The notes under the pieces are model-generated. The model was not told where the DNA came from, made no database searches, and saw only the letters and a list, made by a program, of their open reading frames with translations. The translations under genes and the position numbers were made by a program. Below, piece after piece: positions 1 to 9,691 of a stretch of DNA of 64,000 nt (position 1 is its first letter; every line of letters begins with the position of its first letter). Source of the stretch: JACRAV01 sp964571235 (GTDB lineage Bacteria > Zixibacteria > MSB-5A5 > GN15 > FEB-12); contig CAZNAI010000003.1 in the NCBI GenBank assembly GCA_964571235.1, positions 620,001 through 684,000 of the forward strand. The letters are read 5' to 3'.

Positions 1-987
1 TCGCGAGTGATGTTCATCACGACCGCCAACTGGTCGGAGCCAATTCCGCCGGTATTGCGTGACCGAATGGAGATGTTGTACATCTCCGGATATACGGATA
101 TCGAGAAGTTGGCGATAGCAAAACGTCATCTTATCCCAAAGCAACTCGAGAACCACGGTGTCACGCCCAGCCTGCTGAATTTCACCGATTCGGCGGTGCA
201 GACGATCATCGACGGTTACACGCGCGAGGCGGGGCTTCGCAATCTGGAACGTGAAATCGCGGCAGTCACCCGCAAAGTAGCGCGTAAAGTTGCGTCGGGA
301 AATAAGGCAAAGACAACGGTCGACACATCCGACATTTCCAAACTGCTCGGCGCCCCGAGGTTTACTCGTGAGGTTCTATCGCGCAAGGGACGGATCGGTG
401 TCGCGCCGGGGCTGGCGTATACGTCGGTGGGCGGCGAGATTCTGTTTGTCGAAGCGACCGCGATGCAGGGAAAAAATCAGCTCATGCTGACCGGACATCT
501 TGGAAACGTGATGAAAGAGTCGGCGCAGGCGGCGATGTCGTATATCAGGTCCAATTGCCGTGCTCTGGGCATTCCGCAGTCGTCGTTTGAGGGAATCGAT
601 GTGCACATACATGTGCCTTCGGGTGCGATCCCCAAAGACGGCCCGTCGGCCGGTATCACCATGGCGGTCGCGCTAGCGTCGATGTACTCGCGCCGTGCAG
701 TCAAAGCGCGTCTCGGTATGACTGGTGAAGTCACACTGCGCGGAGAACTGCTTCCGATAGGCGGATTGCGTGAGAAACTATTGGCGGCGCTTCGGGCGGG
801 GATAGAAACGGTCATGATCCCGGAAGAAAACCGCAAGGATATGGCCGAAATTCCGGCTGAAATCAAACGGAAACTCAAGTTTAAGTTCTTTTCCGAGGTC
901 GCGCCGGCGATTACCTTTGCTTTAGTTCCACCCACCAGAAAGGCCGCGACTAAGAAGGCCGGTGGGGCAAAGAAGAAATCTTCGTAA
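1..987 (+). CDS. lon: Lon ATP-dependent protease, C-terminal part (cut by window start)
   Basis: Cytoplasmic AAA+ serine protease that degrades misfolded and regulatory proteins. Only the last 328 or so codons are present; the frame is open from base 1, so the gene begins outside the window. Visible parts are the end of the AAA+ module (MFITTANW and the LRDRMEM sensor region), the helical lid, and the whole proteolytic domain. The Ser-Lys dyad is clear: Ser in KDGPSAG and Lys in GGLREKLLAA, 43 residues apart, the spacing found in E. coli Lon (S679/K722). The C-terminus ends in a Lys/Ala-rich tail. The NAD(P)HX repair gene follows after 15 nt, probably co-transcribed. The family is certain. 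Confidence 0.97.
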   Translation, partial: SRVMFITTANWSEPIPPVLRDRMEMLYISGYTDIEKLAIAKRHLIPKQLENHGVTPSLLNFTDSAVQTIIDGYTREAGLRNLEREIAAVTRKVARKVASGNKAKTTVDTSDISKLLGAPRFTREVLSRKGRIGVAPGLAYTSVGGEILFVEATAMQGKNQLMLTGHLGNVMKESAQAAMSYIRSNCRALGIPQSSFEGIDVHIHVPSGAIPKDGPSAGITMAVALASMYSRRAVKARLGMTGEVTLRGELLPIGGLREKLLAALRAGIETVMIPEENRKDMAEIPAEIKRKLKFKFFSEVAPAITFALVPPTRKAATKKAGGAKKKSS

Positions 988-1002
988 TCTCAGAGCGACT
1001 GT

Positions 1003-2550
1003 ATGAAACTGGTCACATCCGACCAGATGAGAGCCATCGACCGCGATGCGATTGATCATCGCGGAATCCCCTCGCTAACTCTGATGGAAAATGCTGGGCG
1101 GGCGATTGCTCACCAAATCCTTGATGGCACATTTCACAATCCCGAATCGAAACGAGTTGCCATCTTCTGTGGCAAAGGGAATAATGGTGGCGACGGTTTT
1201 GTCATTGCGCGGTATTTGCATCAGGCGGGCGCTCATGTTGACTGTTGGTTTCTGGGACCAATCGATCAGTTGTCACATGACGGCCGTGTGAATTTCGATG
1301 CCGCCGCCGGACACGGTGTGCATCTGCATCAGGTGCTATCGACGGGCGACGTCCCTTCGAAGGTAACTTGTGATGTCGTTGTTGATGCTGTATTTGGTAC
1401 TGGCTTTTCTGGTGTCCCCAATGAAGTTGCTTCTGCGCTTATCGAACGCATCAACAGTATCGACGAGGTGATTCTGTCGGTTGATGTACCGTCGGGGGTA
1501 AACGCCAGCGACGGTACCCACGGCGGCGTGGCGGTGCGCTCGAAGTTTACTTACACACTTGGATTGCCAAAGTACGGCCTGTATGTCTCGCCCGGGAGAG
1601 AGTTGGCGGGGGATGTCACAATTGTTCCGATAGGCATTCCCGAAGATTCAATCTCTTCAATTGGACCGACTTGCGATCTCATCACACCCGAATTTGCTTC
1701 CTCAAAGTTACCCGAGCGAATACCCGACGGCCACAAAGGCGACTTTGGCTGGGTGCTGGCTATTGCCGGGTCGACCGGAATGACCGGCGCGGCGGCGTTG
1801 GCGGCAGAAAGTGCGCTTCGTTCCGGTTGCGGGTTGGCCGCTATTGCCTGCCCCGAGTCGGTTCAGCCGGTGGTGGCGAGTTTACTCCGCGAAGTCATTT
1901 CGCATCCGCTCCCCGATGTGGGGGGGCGCGGCGCACTGGCGCTTCGCGGACTGGGCGAAGTTCTCGAACTACCCCGAAAATACGACGCGCTCATCATTGG
2001 TCCGGGACTTGGCCGACATCACGAGACGAGCGAATTAGTGCGAAGGTTTATAGGTCGGATCGACAAACCGACAGTGCTCGATGCCGACGGACTCAACGCG
2101 TTTGAAGATCACTCGGACATGCTGGCCGACAAGCCGTTCCCACTGGTGATAACTCCGCATGCGGGAGAATTTGAACGACTCACCGGAAATACTGTCCCTA
2201 CTGAAATTCATGCCCGAATCAAAACCGCCCGCGAGATGGCAAAACTACTCAAACTGACACTCGTGCTTAAGGGAAGCCCTACAATTGTCGCGAGCGCCAA
2301 TGGCGAGGCATATCTCAATCCAACAGGGAACTCCGGGATGGCTACTGCCGGAAGCGGCGATGTGCTCTCCGGAATCATCGGATCGCTCTTGGCGCAAGGG
2401 ATGAGCGGAATCGAGGCGGCCGTGTGCGGGGTATTCGTTCACGGGATGGCGGGAGATTTGGCCGCCGACGAATTGGGCGAGCGCGGGATGATCGCGGGGG
2501 ATATGATCAGATTCCTGCCGCAGGCAATAGAGTCATTCCCACATCGTTAG
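1003..2550 (+). CDS. nnr: Bifunctional NAD(P)HX epimerase / ADP-dependent NAD(P)HX dehydratase
   Basis: Repairs hydrated NADH and NADPH: the N-terminal YjeF_N domain (about residues 1-215) epimerises R- and S-NAD(P)HX, and the C-terminal ribokinase-like domain (about 225-510) dehydrates the S form using ADP. The N-half shows MENAGRA and GKGNNGGDG; the C-half shows GSTGMTGAA, IGPGLGR, VLDADGLNA, TPHAGEF and NSGMATAGSGDVLSG, the usual nucleotide and catalytic motifs. At 515 aa it is the normal length of the fused enzyme. It starts 15 nt after lon with only a weak ribosome site, so expression probably depends on lon transcription. A long repeat-bearing gap follows. Confidence 0.95.
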   Translation: MKLVTSDQMRAIDRDAIDHRGIPSLTLMENAGRAIAHQILDGTFHNPESKRVAIFCGKGNNGGDGFVIARYLHQAGAHVDCWFLGPIDQLSHDGRVNFDAAAGHGVHLHQVLSTGDVPSKVTCDVVVDAVFGTGFSGVPNEVASALIERINSIDEVILSVDVPSGVNASDGTHGGVAVRSKFTYTLGLPKYGLYVSPGRELAGDVTIVPIGIPEDSISSIGPTCDLITPEFASSKLPERIPDGHKGDFGWVLAIAGSTGMTGAAALAAESALRSGCGLAAIACPESVQPVVASLLREVISHPLPDVGGRGALALRGLGEVLELPRKYDALIIGPGLGRHHETSELVRRFIGRIDKPTVLDADGLNAFEDHSDMLADKPFPLVITPHAGEFERLTGNTVPTEIHARIKTAREMAKLLKLTLVLKGSPTIVASANGEAYLNPTGNSGMATAGSGDVLSGIIGSLLAQGMSGIEAAVCGVFVHGMAGDLAADELGERGMIAGDMIRFLPQAIESFPHR

Positions 2551-2734
2551 TCGTGCCGGCATACGGCTGTTTCCTCTGGGGTTTGTCCGTCCTCAGACCC
2601 GCCACTTGTTGTTCCTCAACGGACAATCCACGCCCTTTGGAACTCGAATCAATATTTTCAGTTGAATATCACACGCGAATGTGCCAACGTAGAGTCGTGC
2701 GGCCCACGCTACGACGGGTACATGTGAAAGATTG

Positions 2735-2990
2735 GTCCGTCGTCGGACGCGCCGTCTTGAAGAGCCCAACCTAAAAGTTGGGTTACCAAGGCCAAGAAAA
2801 GAATGATGTCAATCTTTATAGTAGGGCGGGTTCGTCTTTGAACCCGCCATGTTAGGAAAGCAAACGAATCGGGCAGACGAGGGCGTCTGCCGCGCACAGA
2901 ATTGTAGGGCGGGTTCGTCTTTGAACCCGTCATCTTCGGCAAGGAAATCAAATCGGGCAGACGAGGGTGTCTGCCGCACACAAACATACT
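2735..2990. repeat. Cluster of palindromic REP-like repeats, including a tandem ~83-bp unit
   Basis: The 456-bp gap between nnr and sod has no convincing gene. It holds hairpins GTCCG/CGGAC (2735-2748), CCCAAC/GTTGGG (2765-2782), GGCGGGTTC/GAACCCGCC (2825-2848) and GGCAGACG/CGTCTGCC (2872-2891). The last two then recur in the same order at 2904-2990, so a unit of about 83 bp starting at 2821 and 2904 is directly repeated. The same motifs recur elsewhere in the window. Confidence 0.85.
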
Positions 2991-3006
2991 GACGGGAGAG
3001 AGACAA

Positions 3007-3738
3007 ATGAATGACGCACGGAGGAGTTTTCTCAAGCACGCGGGGGGGACAGTGATGACCGGCGCAATGATGGCCGCGCCACTTGTTGCGCTCGCGCAAA
3101 CCACCGGCACACCGTCGGAGCCGGCGCCACTGGGGATGGTCACCAAACACGAGCTTCCCAAGTTGCCGTACGACTACAATGCGCTGGAGCCGCATATCGA
3201 CGCCCAAACGATGATGCTCCATCATGACAAGCATCATCAGGCGTATGTCGACGGTCTTAACAAAGCCGAGACCGAACTAGCCAAAGCCCGCGCGACGGGA
3301 GATTTTGCGCTCATTCAGCATTGGTCGCGCTCGCAGGCGTTCAACTACGGCGGACATTATCTGCACTCAATGTTCTGGTCGATCATGGGACCGGGCGGTG
3401 GTGGGGCGCCGACTGGAAAGCTCGGCGACAAAATCCGCGAGGATTTTGGTTCATTCGATGTGTTCCAAAAACAATTGGGCGAGGCGGCGGCCAAAGTCGA
3501 AGGCGGCGGGTGGGCGATTGTCACCTACCGGCCTGCGGACAATCGTCTTGTCATCTCACAAGTAGAGAGCCAGCAGAAAATGGCGCAGTGGGGAGCGACG
3601 CCGGTGATGGGAATCGATGTCTGGGAACACGCCTATTATTTGAAATATCAAAACAAACGCGCCGACTATATCAAGGCCTGGTGGAATGTGGTCAACTGGA
3701 ACGCGGTGGGGGATAGGTTGGCGAGTGCCATGAAGTAG
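3007..3738 (+). CDS. sod: Fe/Mn superoxide dismutase with a Tat signal peptide
   Basis: Converts superoxide to oxygen and hydrogen peroxide. Residues 1-31 form a twin-arginine signal (ARRSFLK, then a weakly hydrophobic stretch ending ALA), so the folded, metal-loaded enzyme is predicted to be exported to the periplasm. The mature part is a standard Fe/Mn SOD: ligands by alignment with E. coli SodB are H72 (MLHHDKHH), H120 (LHSMFW), D204 and H208 (DVWEHAYY). Length is 243 aa including the signal. A purine-rich ribosome site (gggagagag) lies just upstream. Metal choice, Fe or Mn, cannot be settled by eye. It appears to be a single-gene unit between repeat clusters. Confidence 0.95.
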   Translation: MNDARRSFLKHAGGTVMTGAMMAAPLVALAQTTGTPSEPAPLGMVTKHELPKLPYDYNALEPHIDAQTMMLHHDKHHQAYVDGLNKAETELAKARATGDFALIQHWSRSQAFNYGGHYLHSMFWSIMGPGGGGAPTGKLGDKIREDFGSFDVFQKQLGEAAAKVEGGGWAIVTYRPADNRLVISQVESQQKMAQWGATPVMGIDVWEHAYYLKYQNKRADYIKAWWNVVNWNAVGDRLASAMK

Positions 3739-3853
3739 GTGGCGGCGCCAGTAGCGGCGCCACACCGTAATTGTGGCGTAAGGTGCCCTAACCTGACGCG
3801 ATTGAGCCGGATTAGTTCGCGTCTCGACTACGCTCGACGCGTCGATCGAGGGA

Positions 3854-3914
3854 TGTCGTTGCGAGCGAAGCGAAGCAATCTCTCTTTGTAGGTCGGGATC
3901 CTTGTGATCCCGAC
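3854..3914. repeat. Two dispersed repeats: GTCGTTGCGAG...GCAATCTC and GTCGGGATC hairpin
   Basis: At 3854-3882 lies one copy of the element beginning TGTCGTTGCGAGCG and ending GCGAAGCAATCTC, also seen at 11967-12010 (inverted) and 31449-31485. At 3892-3914 there is a perfect 9-bp hairpin GTCGGGATC/GATCCCGAC preceded by GTAG. No gene is visible between sod and the next coding region. Confidence 0.75.
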
Positions 3915-3970
3915 TTCTTTTTGAATCAAATGCAACACGTGAGCGCCAAACGGAGGCTGACCTACGAAGG

Positions 3971-4651
3971 CTACCACTTTTCGTGTGAGTGATCGATCGA
4001 TTTGGATTGAAACAGCAGGCCGAGCGATAGCGAAACCGAAGTCACCGTGTGGCCATCCTGAGTAGTGTATCCAATTCCGGGCGCAATGGTAAACACTGTG
4101 CTGGTCTCTGATCTTCCGGTTCTGAATCCAACTTGAGCTTGTACAACTGGTGTTGGATCTGGCGGCAATGTACCCATATAACAGTACATCGTTGCTCGTA
4201 TCGCAGGTACGATTGTCTTGTGCCGACCTGCCGGGAAAAACAAATTCACCGACGGATAAACGGCCACGAATCCGTTTGACAGTCGGACGCGGGAATATCC
4301 GGCACTAATCTCGGTGCTGGGAAAAGACACGTTGTCGAGCCCCAATCCAATTGAACCAAAGAACCATCCATGAGTTTCAAGTTTGCCTGCGTACACAGAA
4401 ACTTCGAGGCCGTATTGCTGAATCTGCGTTCCGTGTTCATTGCCCAATACGAAGTGAATATTTCCGTCCCATTTGCCTTTGCTGACGCCTCCTACATACA
4501 GACCATAAGCATTGTAACTTTTGTGCCAAATTCCAACCGTGCCCACGGTAACAGCCGAATATCCTAATTCGACATATTCGCCCTGCGCTCGCGTTGACTG
4601 AACTTGGGTCAAGCACAATGCGACTACAATCGCGATAGCCCGGATAATCAC
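3971..4651 (-). CDS. Secreted protein of unknown function, probable small beta-barrel
   Basis: I do not recognise a named family. The GTG start at 4651 is chosen because GGGAGG sits 5 nt upstream and the protein then begins with a clean signal peptide (IIRAIAIVVALCLTQ, cleavage near TRAQG); a longer reading would overlap secA. The remaining 200 or so residues are rich in Gly and alternating hydrophobic/polar stretches (for example YGLYVGGVSKGKW, SVSLSLGLLF) with an aromatic C-terminus, which fits an outer-membrane beta-barrel or autotransported-like fold. This is an inference. It lies 47 nt downstream of secA on the same strand. Confidence 0.65.
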   Translation of the reverse strand: MIIRAIAIVVALCLTQVQSTRAQGEYVELGYSAVTVGTVGIWHKSYNAYGLYVGGVSKGKWDGNIHFVLGNEHGTQIQQYGLEVSVYAGKLETHGWFFGSIGLGLDNVSFPSTEISAGYSRVRLSNGFVAVYPSVNLFFPAGRHKTIVPAIRATMYCYMGTLPPDPTPVVQAQVGFRTGRSETSTVFTIAPGIGYTTQDGHTVTSVSLSLGLLFQSKSIDHSHEKW

Positions 4652-4698
4652 CAATCCCTCCCAAGAAAACCAAACAGTTGAAGCGTCAGAACAAGACT

Positions 4699-7677
4699 CT
4701 ACTCGTTCTCCCCGTGACACTTCTTGTATTTCTTCCCGCTACCGCAGGGGCAGGGGTCGTTACGGCCGACTTTTGGCATGGCGCGTTTCACCGTCTGCAC
4801 CGCCGCGCCGGCCTGCGAGGCACGGGCCATCGGGTTTGGTTCGGCGCCTTCGATCCCTTCGCCCACGGGACCGGATCCGGCCGACGAAATCCCCATGTTG
4901 GTCGAATCGGCATGGGTGGCGACCATCGCCGGCTGACGGCGCACCCGTTGTTCTTCGGGGATATTCACCTGCAATTTGTAGACCAGGCCAACCGCTTCTT
5001 TGTCGATCGCGCCGATCATTTTTTCAAAGATGGTGAACGCTTCTTTTTTGTAGATGTCGATCGGTTTTCCCATGCCGCCGTGATACGCGCGTAGGCCGAT
5101 ACCAGTGCGGAGTTCGTCCATCTCGGCCAAGTGATCTCGCCAGAAACGGTCGATGGTTGATAGGACCGCATACCGCTCAAGTTGGCGCATGATCTCCGCG
5201 CCGTAGGCGGTTTCTTTCTGCGTATAGAAATTCATCACCGCCTCGAGAACCTTGGCTTTCAGTGTCTCGCGGGTGAGATTCGGGATATCCTCGTCATTGA
5301 ATTTCAGGTTAAACAGAAAGACTGTGCGGAGATCGTCGCAAAATCCCTTCAGATTCCAGTTTTCCGGATACTCTTTTTCGGGGCAGTGGTCTTCGATAAT
5401 ACTATCCAGCACCGATTCGATCAGTTCCACCACTTCATCTTTGATCGACGCCCGCTCAAGCGCGGCCAGACGGCGTTCATATATCCATTTACGCTGGACA
5501 TTCATGACATCGTCGTATTCGAGCGTGTGTTTTCGTATCGCGAAATTCTGGATTTCGACTTTCTTCTGCGCCCGTTCGATTGCGCGGGTGACCATGGCGT
5601 GGGTGATCACCTCGCCCTCTTTCACTCCGAGCTTATCCATGATGACACCCAGTCGTTCGCCGCCGAACAGGCGCATCAGGTCGTCTTCAAGGGAGAGGAA
5701 GAAAAGCGATGAGCCGGGGTCGCCCTGACGACCCGCACGGCCGCGCAACTGGCGGTCGATTCGGCGGGCTTCGTGGCGTTCGGTTCCGATAATGTGCAGA
5801 CCACCGGCTTCGACAACACCTGGGCCAAGTTTGATATCGGTTCCGCGACCAGCCATGTTGGTGGCGATTGTCACCGCGCCGGATAAACCGGCGTTCTGGA
5901 CGATTTCGGCTTCGCGCTGGTGCTGTTTAGCGTTTAGAACATTGTGCGGAATATTTGTCCGCTTGAGCATCCGAGAGAGTGTTTCTGAAACTTCGACTGA
6001 GACAGTTCCAACCAGCACCGGCCGGCCTTCGCGGTACTTCTCAGTGATCTCTTCTACAATCGCATTGTACTTCTCGCGGCGGGTGCGGAAAATTTGGTCG
6101 TCGATATCCTCGCGGATGACTGTCTTGTTCGGCGGAATCACCGCAACATCGAGTTTGTAAATATCGAAAAACTCCTGCGCCTCGGTTTCGGCGGTGCCGG
6201 TCATGCCGGAGAGCTTATCGTACATACGGAAATAGTTCTGTAGGGTGATAGTGGCGAGCGTCTGGCTCTCCGCCTCGATAGTGACCCCTTCTTTTGCTTC
6301 GATTGCCTGATGGAGACCGTCGGAGTAGCGGCGGCCGGGCAAAATACGGCCGGTGAATTCGTCGACAATCATCACTTTGCCGTCTTGCAGTACATACTCG
6401 ACATCTTTTTCATAAAGCGAGAAGGCCCGCAGGAGCTGATTGATCGCGTGGACTTTTTCCGACCGGTCGCCGTGGAGTTTGTACGCCGCCTCGGTTTTCT
6501 TCTGCCTCTCTTCGGTTGAAAGCGAGGAATCGCCTTCGATTTCGGAAAGCATGACCGATAGATCGGGGATTTCAAAGAGCTTTTGTTGATCCGGGGCAAG
6601 CTGGGAGGTGCCCAGGTCGGTCAGGGCAATTGAGTGTTCGCGCTCATCGATGAAGTAGTACAAGCGGTCGTCAATTTCATGCAGTTTTTTGTCGCGCATG
6701 TAGTCGGCTTCAACTTCGTTGACCAGCTTGGCCATGCCCGACTCTTTAAGAATCTTTAGCAGTCGCTTGTTTTTCGGAGCGCCACGGCGGGCGGCCAAAA
6801 GGAGGGAGCCGGTTTCGAAATCATCGCGCTTCTCGATAGATTCCAGTGCCCGCTCGACTTTGCCAAGCATGTCGTTGATAAGTGTGGTTTGGCGGCGGAC
6901 AATATTATCAACCGTGGATCGCATTTCACGGTAGCGATCGTGGCCAGATTGTTCCACCTGGCCGGAAATGATAAGCGGCGTGCGGGCTTCGTCGATTAGG
7001 ATCGAGTCGACCTCGTCGATGATCGCATAGTGGTAATTCCGGTGGACACGGTCTTCGGCTCGCTGGGCCATGTTGTCGCGCAGATAGTCAAAGCCGAACT
7101 CGTTGGCCGTACCGAAAGTAATGTCACACTGGTATTGCACGCGCCGCTCGGCGTTGTTCATTTGATTTTGGATGACGCCGACAGTCAACCCAAGAAATTC
7201 GTAGATCTTGCCCATCCACTCGCGGTCGCGGCGGGCAAGGTAGTCGTTGACAGTGACAATATGCACGCCCTTGCCGGTCAGAGCGTTCAGGTAGGTAGGC
7301 AGAGTAGCGACAAGCGTTTTGCCTTCGCCAGTGCCCATCTCGGCGATCTTGCCGCGGTGGAGTTCGATACCGCCCAAGAGCTGGACATCGAAATGGACCA
7401 TATTCCACTGGACCGGAAGTCCGACAACTGTCCAGTTGGTGCCGACATGGCGACGGCAGGCCTCTTTGACTACCGCAAACGCCTCGCACAGGATGTCGTC
7501 GGTCGTTTCTCCTTCGGCCAGCCGCGCTTTGAACGCCTCGGTCCGGGCGCGAAGCGCCTCGTCCGGTTCGCTTTTCAGTTTTTCGAATTGTTCGTTGACT
7601 TCGGCGACCAGCGGCCAGATTTTTTTCTGATCGCGCTCGTATTTAGTGCCGAAAATCTTTTCCAAAAATTTAGCCAT
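4699..7677 (-). CDS. secA: Preprotein translocase ATPase SecA
   Basis: Motor that drives unfolded preproteins through SecYEG. It has Walker A ([10 protein letters not shown]), the [11 protein letters not shown] box, [11 protein letters not shown], the second nucleotide domain ([12 protein letters not shown]) and a C-terminal SEC-C zinc motif ([13 protein letters not shown]) for SecB/ribosome contact. At 992 aa it is longer than E. coli SecA (901) because of an insertion after the DEVD box (about residues 250-330, with [17 protein letters not shown]), a feature I associate with Bacteroidetes/FCB SecA proteins. The ATG start at 7677 is preceded by GGAAACGGAA, and a promoter is visible at 7722-7750. 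secD and secF are about 46 kb away in the same window. Confidence 0.98.
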   Translation of the reverse strand: MAKFLEKIFGTKYERDQKKIWPLVAEVNEQFEKLKSEPDEALRARTEAFKARLAEGETTDDILCEAFAVVKEACRRHVGTNWTVVGLPVQWNMVHFDVQLLGGIELHRGKIAEMGTGEGKTLVATLPTYLNALTGKGVHIVTVNDYLARRDREWMGKIYEFLGLTVGVIQNQMNNAERRVQYQCDITFGTANEFGFDYLRDNMAQRAEDRVHRNYHYAIIDEVDSILIDEARTPLIISGQVEQSGHDRYREMRSTVDNIVRRQTTLINDMLGKVERALESIEKRDDFETGSLLLAARRGAPKNKRLLKILKESGMAKLVNEVEADYMRDKKLHEIDDRLYYFIDEREHSIALTDLGTSQLAPDQQKLFEIPDLSVMLSEIEGDSSLSTEERQKKTEAAYKLHGDRSEKVHAINQLLRAFSLYEKDVEYVLQDGKVMIVDEFTGRILPGRRYSDGLHQAIEAKEGVTIEAESQTLATITLQNYFRMYDKLSGMTGTAETEAQEFFDIYKLDVAVIPPNKTVIREDIDDQIFRTRREKYNAIVEEITEKYREGRPVLVGTVSVEVSETLSRMLKRTNIPHNVLNAKQHQREAEIVQNAGLSGAVTIATNMAGRGTDIKLGPGVVEAGGLHIIGTERHEARRIDRQLRGRAGRQGDPGSSLFFLSLEDDLMRLFGGERLGVIMDKLGVKEGEVITHAMVTRAIERAQKKVEIQNFAIRKHTLEYDDVMNVQRKWIYERRLAALERASIKDEVVELIESVLDSIIEDHCPEKEYPENWNLKGFCDDLRTVFLFNLKFNDEDIPNLTRETLKAKVLEAVMNFYTQKETAYGAEIMRQLERYAVLSTIDRFWRDHLAEMDELRTGIGLRAYHGGMGKPIDIYKKEAFTIFEKMIGAIDKEAVGLVYKLQVNIPEEQRVRRQPAMVATHADSTNMGISSAGSGPVGEGIEGAEPNPMARASQAGAAVQTVKRAMPKVGRNDPCPCGSGKKYKKCHGENE

Positions 7678-7721
7678 CTATGTTCCGTTTCCTGCTTAAG
7701 TTCATCTTCCCGTAAACAGTA

Positions 7722-7750
7722 ATAATACCACAGTTGTTCAGCTAAGGCAA
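7722..7750 (-). promoter_or_regulatory. Sigma-70-type promoter for secA
   Basis: On the minus strand, TTGCCT (7745-7750), a 17-nt spacer and TATTAT (7722-7727), placing transcription start about 38 nt before the secA ATG. It is back-to-back with the rsgA promoter. Confidence 0.6.
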
Positions 7751-7761
7751 TTGGCGGGTGA

Positions 7762-7777
7762 GAGGCGTTTACGCCTC
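7762..7777. promoter_or_regulatory. Perfect palindrome between divergent secA and rsgA promoters
   Basis: GAGGCG-TTTA-CGCCTC, a 6-bp perfect inverted repeat lying exactly between the secA -35 box and the rsgA -35 box. It could be a regulator site or merely a short hairpin; no cognate regulator is visible. Confidence 0.35.
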
Positions 7778-7778
7778 C

Positions 7779-7807
7779 TTGCAAACTGATAACCCGACTT
7801 GTACCTT
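7779..7807 (+). promoter_or_regulatory. Promoter for rsgA with very short leader
   Basis: TTGCAA (7779-7784), 17-nt spacer, TACCTT (7802-7807), then 7 nt to the ATG at 7815. Transcription would start at or next to the start codon. Confidence 0.6.
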
Positions 7808-7814
7808 TGGACTT

Positions 7815-8723
7815 ATGAGTCAATCGCAACAGGGGATCGTGGTGGCGTCGCGCGGGAAATCGTTTGATGTCCGCGGAACCGACCACAAAGTCTACCGATG
7901 CGATGTCCGTCAGAAGGTGAAGGTGGCGGTGAAACAAGAAACGCCGGTGGCGGTGGGCGACGATGTACTGTTCACCGGCCTGCCCGATTTAACCGGCGCG
8001 ATTGACAAAGTGCTTCCGCGCCGCACGACTTTCAGCCGGCCAGCCAAAGGGGGAGAGATCGCGCACAAGCAGATTATCGCCGCCAATTTGGATCAACTGG
8101 TGATCATCGCTTCGATTGTCTCGCCGCCGCTAAAAACAGGACTCATCGACCGGTTTATCATCGCCGGAAGAATGGGACAAATGTCGCCAGTGGTGGTGAT
8201 CAACAAAGTTGATCTCGACGCAAGCGGCGAGTCCATTTCAGTTGTTGCGGCATACCGGCGAGCCGGGTTCGGCTGTTACCCTGTTTCAGCGAGCACAGGA
8301 GTTGGAATCGAGGAATTGCGCGAGGGGCTGAAAGAACACCGTTCGCTTTTTGTCGGACACTCGGGAGTGGGGAAATCGTCGATATTGAATGCGCTGGTTC
8401 CCGGACTTGATCTGAAAACCCGCGAGGTCTCCGATTTTTCCAATCGCGGCAAACATACGACTACAGCAATTGAGCTGTATGAACTGCCGTGCGGAGGTTT
8501 CATTGGTGATTCGCCGGGACTCAAAGTGATGGGGTTTGATCCGATTGATACCGATTCAGTCGCTGAGTTCTATCCAGAGTTCGAGAGTTTTCGAGGCGAC
8601 TGCAAATTCCAACCGTGCACGCATCTCCACGAACCGGGGTGCGCTGTTATTCGCGCAGTTGAGAAGGGAGATATTTGCAGTTTCAGATATGAGAATTACG
8701 CCGCGATTATCGACTCGCTTTAG
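7815..8723 (+). CDS. rsgA: Ribosome small-subunit biogenesis GTPase RsgA
   Basis: Circularly permuted GTPase that helps late maturation of the 30S subunit. The GTPase motifs appear in permuted order: NKVDL (G4) comes before GHSGVGKSS (G1), a TTT switch and DSPGL (G3). An N-terminal OB-fold and a C-terminal zinc module (CKFQPCTHLHEPGC) complete the family layout. The start is set at ATG 7815 (MSQSQQ) because the frame upstream runs over the promoter at 7779-7807. There is no Shine-Dalgarno sequence, in keeping with a leaderless message. It is 302 aa, normal length. Confidence 0.95.
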   Translation: MSQSQQGIVVASRGKSFDVRGTDHKVYRCDVRQKVKVAVKQETPVAVGDDVLFTGLPDLTGAIDKVLPRRTTFSRPAKGGEIAHKQIIAANLDQLVIIASIVSPPLKTGLIDRFIIAGRMGQMSPVVVINKVDLDASGESISVVAAYRRAGFGCYPVSASTGVGIEELREGLKEHRSLFVGHSGVGKSSILNALVPGLDLKTREVSDFSNRGKHTTTAIELYELPCGGFIGDSPGLKVMGFDPIDTDSVAEFYPEFESFRGDCKFQPCTHLHEPGCAVIRAVEKGDICSFRYENYAAIIDSL

Positions 8724-8783
8724 CCCGTAATTCTCCGGTAAGCTAAGGATTGGCAGAAACTTACCGATAACAGACAGGGACGT

Positions 8784-9689
8784 ATGGCTACTCGAAATAA
8801 CATAGAATTCCGCGTTGGAATTATTGTACTGGTCTGCCTGATCCTGCTGGCGATGTCGGTCTATTGGCTTCAGGGGTATAAGCTGGAGCGAAATTCGCAA
8901 ATCATTCGCGTGCGCTTTGACGATGCCGGCGCTCTGTCTGTCGGTGATCAGGTGACAGTGAGCGGCATTCTCAAAGGGAAAGTGCAAAAGCTCGAACTCT
9001 CAGGCGATGGTGTGCTAGTGGAACTACGGGTTTGGAAAGATGTTACGCTCAAACGCGACGCGACTTTCACAATCAAGAATATGGGTGTGATGGGTGAGCG
9101 GTTTGTCGCGATTTGGCCGGGGAAAGATTCGGCGCTGTTTGATAACAGTGGCGTTGTCGACGGTCAGTACGACACCGGCCTGCCCGATGTCATGGGGCAA
9201 CTTGGCAATATGATTATGGAACTGCGCGAGATGGTTTCTTCGATAAAACGGACAGTGGCGTCGGATTCGTCACTGGCGAAGTTCAACGCGACTATTAGCA
9301 ATTTCGAGGCAGTCAGCGCCTCACTGGAGCGGTCGGTAGTTCGCAACGAGGACAAATTCCGCGAATCGGCCGAAAACTTTGTCTCCGCCTCAAAGCGAAT
9401 GAACCAATTGGTGGGACGAAATGCCGTGCTGATCGACTCGTCGTCCAGTCGCATCAACCGAGGGACAGAGCGGTTGGAATCATTTACCTACCAGCTTGAT
9501 ACAATCGCCGTTTCGGCACGGAAATTTGCGAAGATGATCGAGAATGATAACGGCACTCTGCCGCTACTCATGCAGGATCGTCGGCTCTACGACGACTTGC
9601 GCAAAACGGCGTCCTCGCTGGATGAACTGGTGGCCGATATCCGACAGCATCCCAAGAAATATATTAACGTCAAAGTAGAATTGTTTTAA
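8784..9689 (+). CDS. MCE/MlaD-family lipid-transport substrate-binding protein
   Basis: Member of the mammalian-cell-entry family, which carries phospholipids or other lipids between inner and outer membranes. An N-terminal membrane anchor (about residues 10-28, VGIIVLVCLILLAMSVYWL) is followed by one MCE domain (FDDAGALSVGDQVTVSG, MGVMGERFVAI) and a helical C-terminal part of about 170 residues, typical of single-domain MlaD proteins. The usual partners, the MlaE permease and MlaF ATPase, are not beside it, so it is an orphan here. It ends 2 nt before the GH57 gene. Confidence 0.88.
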   Translation: MATRNNIEFRVGIIVLVCLILLAMSVYWLQGYKLERNSQIIRVRFDDAGALSVGDQVTVSGILKGKVQKLELSGDGVLVELRVWKDVTLKRDATFTIKNMGVMGERFVAIWPGKDSALFDNSGVVDGQYDTGLPDVMGQLGNMIMELREMVSSIKRTVASDSSLAKFNATISNFEAVSASLERSVVRNEDKFRESAENFVSASKRMNQLVGRNAVLIDSSSSRINRGTERLESFTYQLDTIAVSARKFAKMIENDNGTLPLLMQDRRLYDDLRKTASSLDELVADIRQHPKKYINVKVELF

Positions 9690-9691
9690 GC

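Noticed and set aside
2821..2990. Possible mini-CRISPR array
   Set aside because: Only two units, each unit contains two hairpins, the intervening sequence is also repeated, and no cas gene is present.
7758..7814. N-terminal extension of rsgA
   Set aside because: It overlaps the promoter boxes and has no ribosome site; the family start is at 7815.
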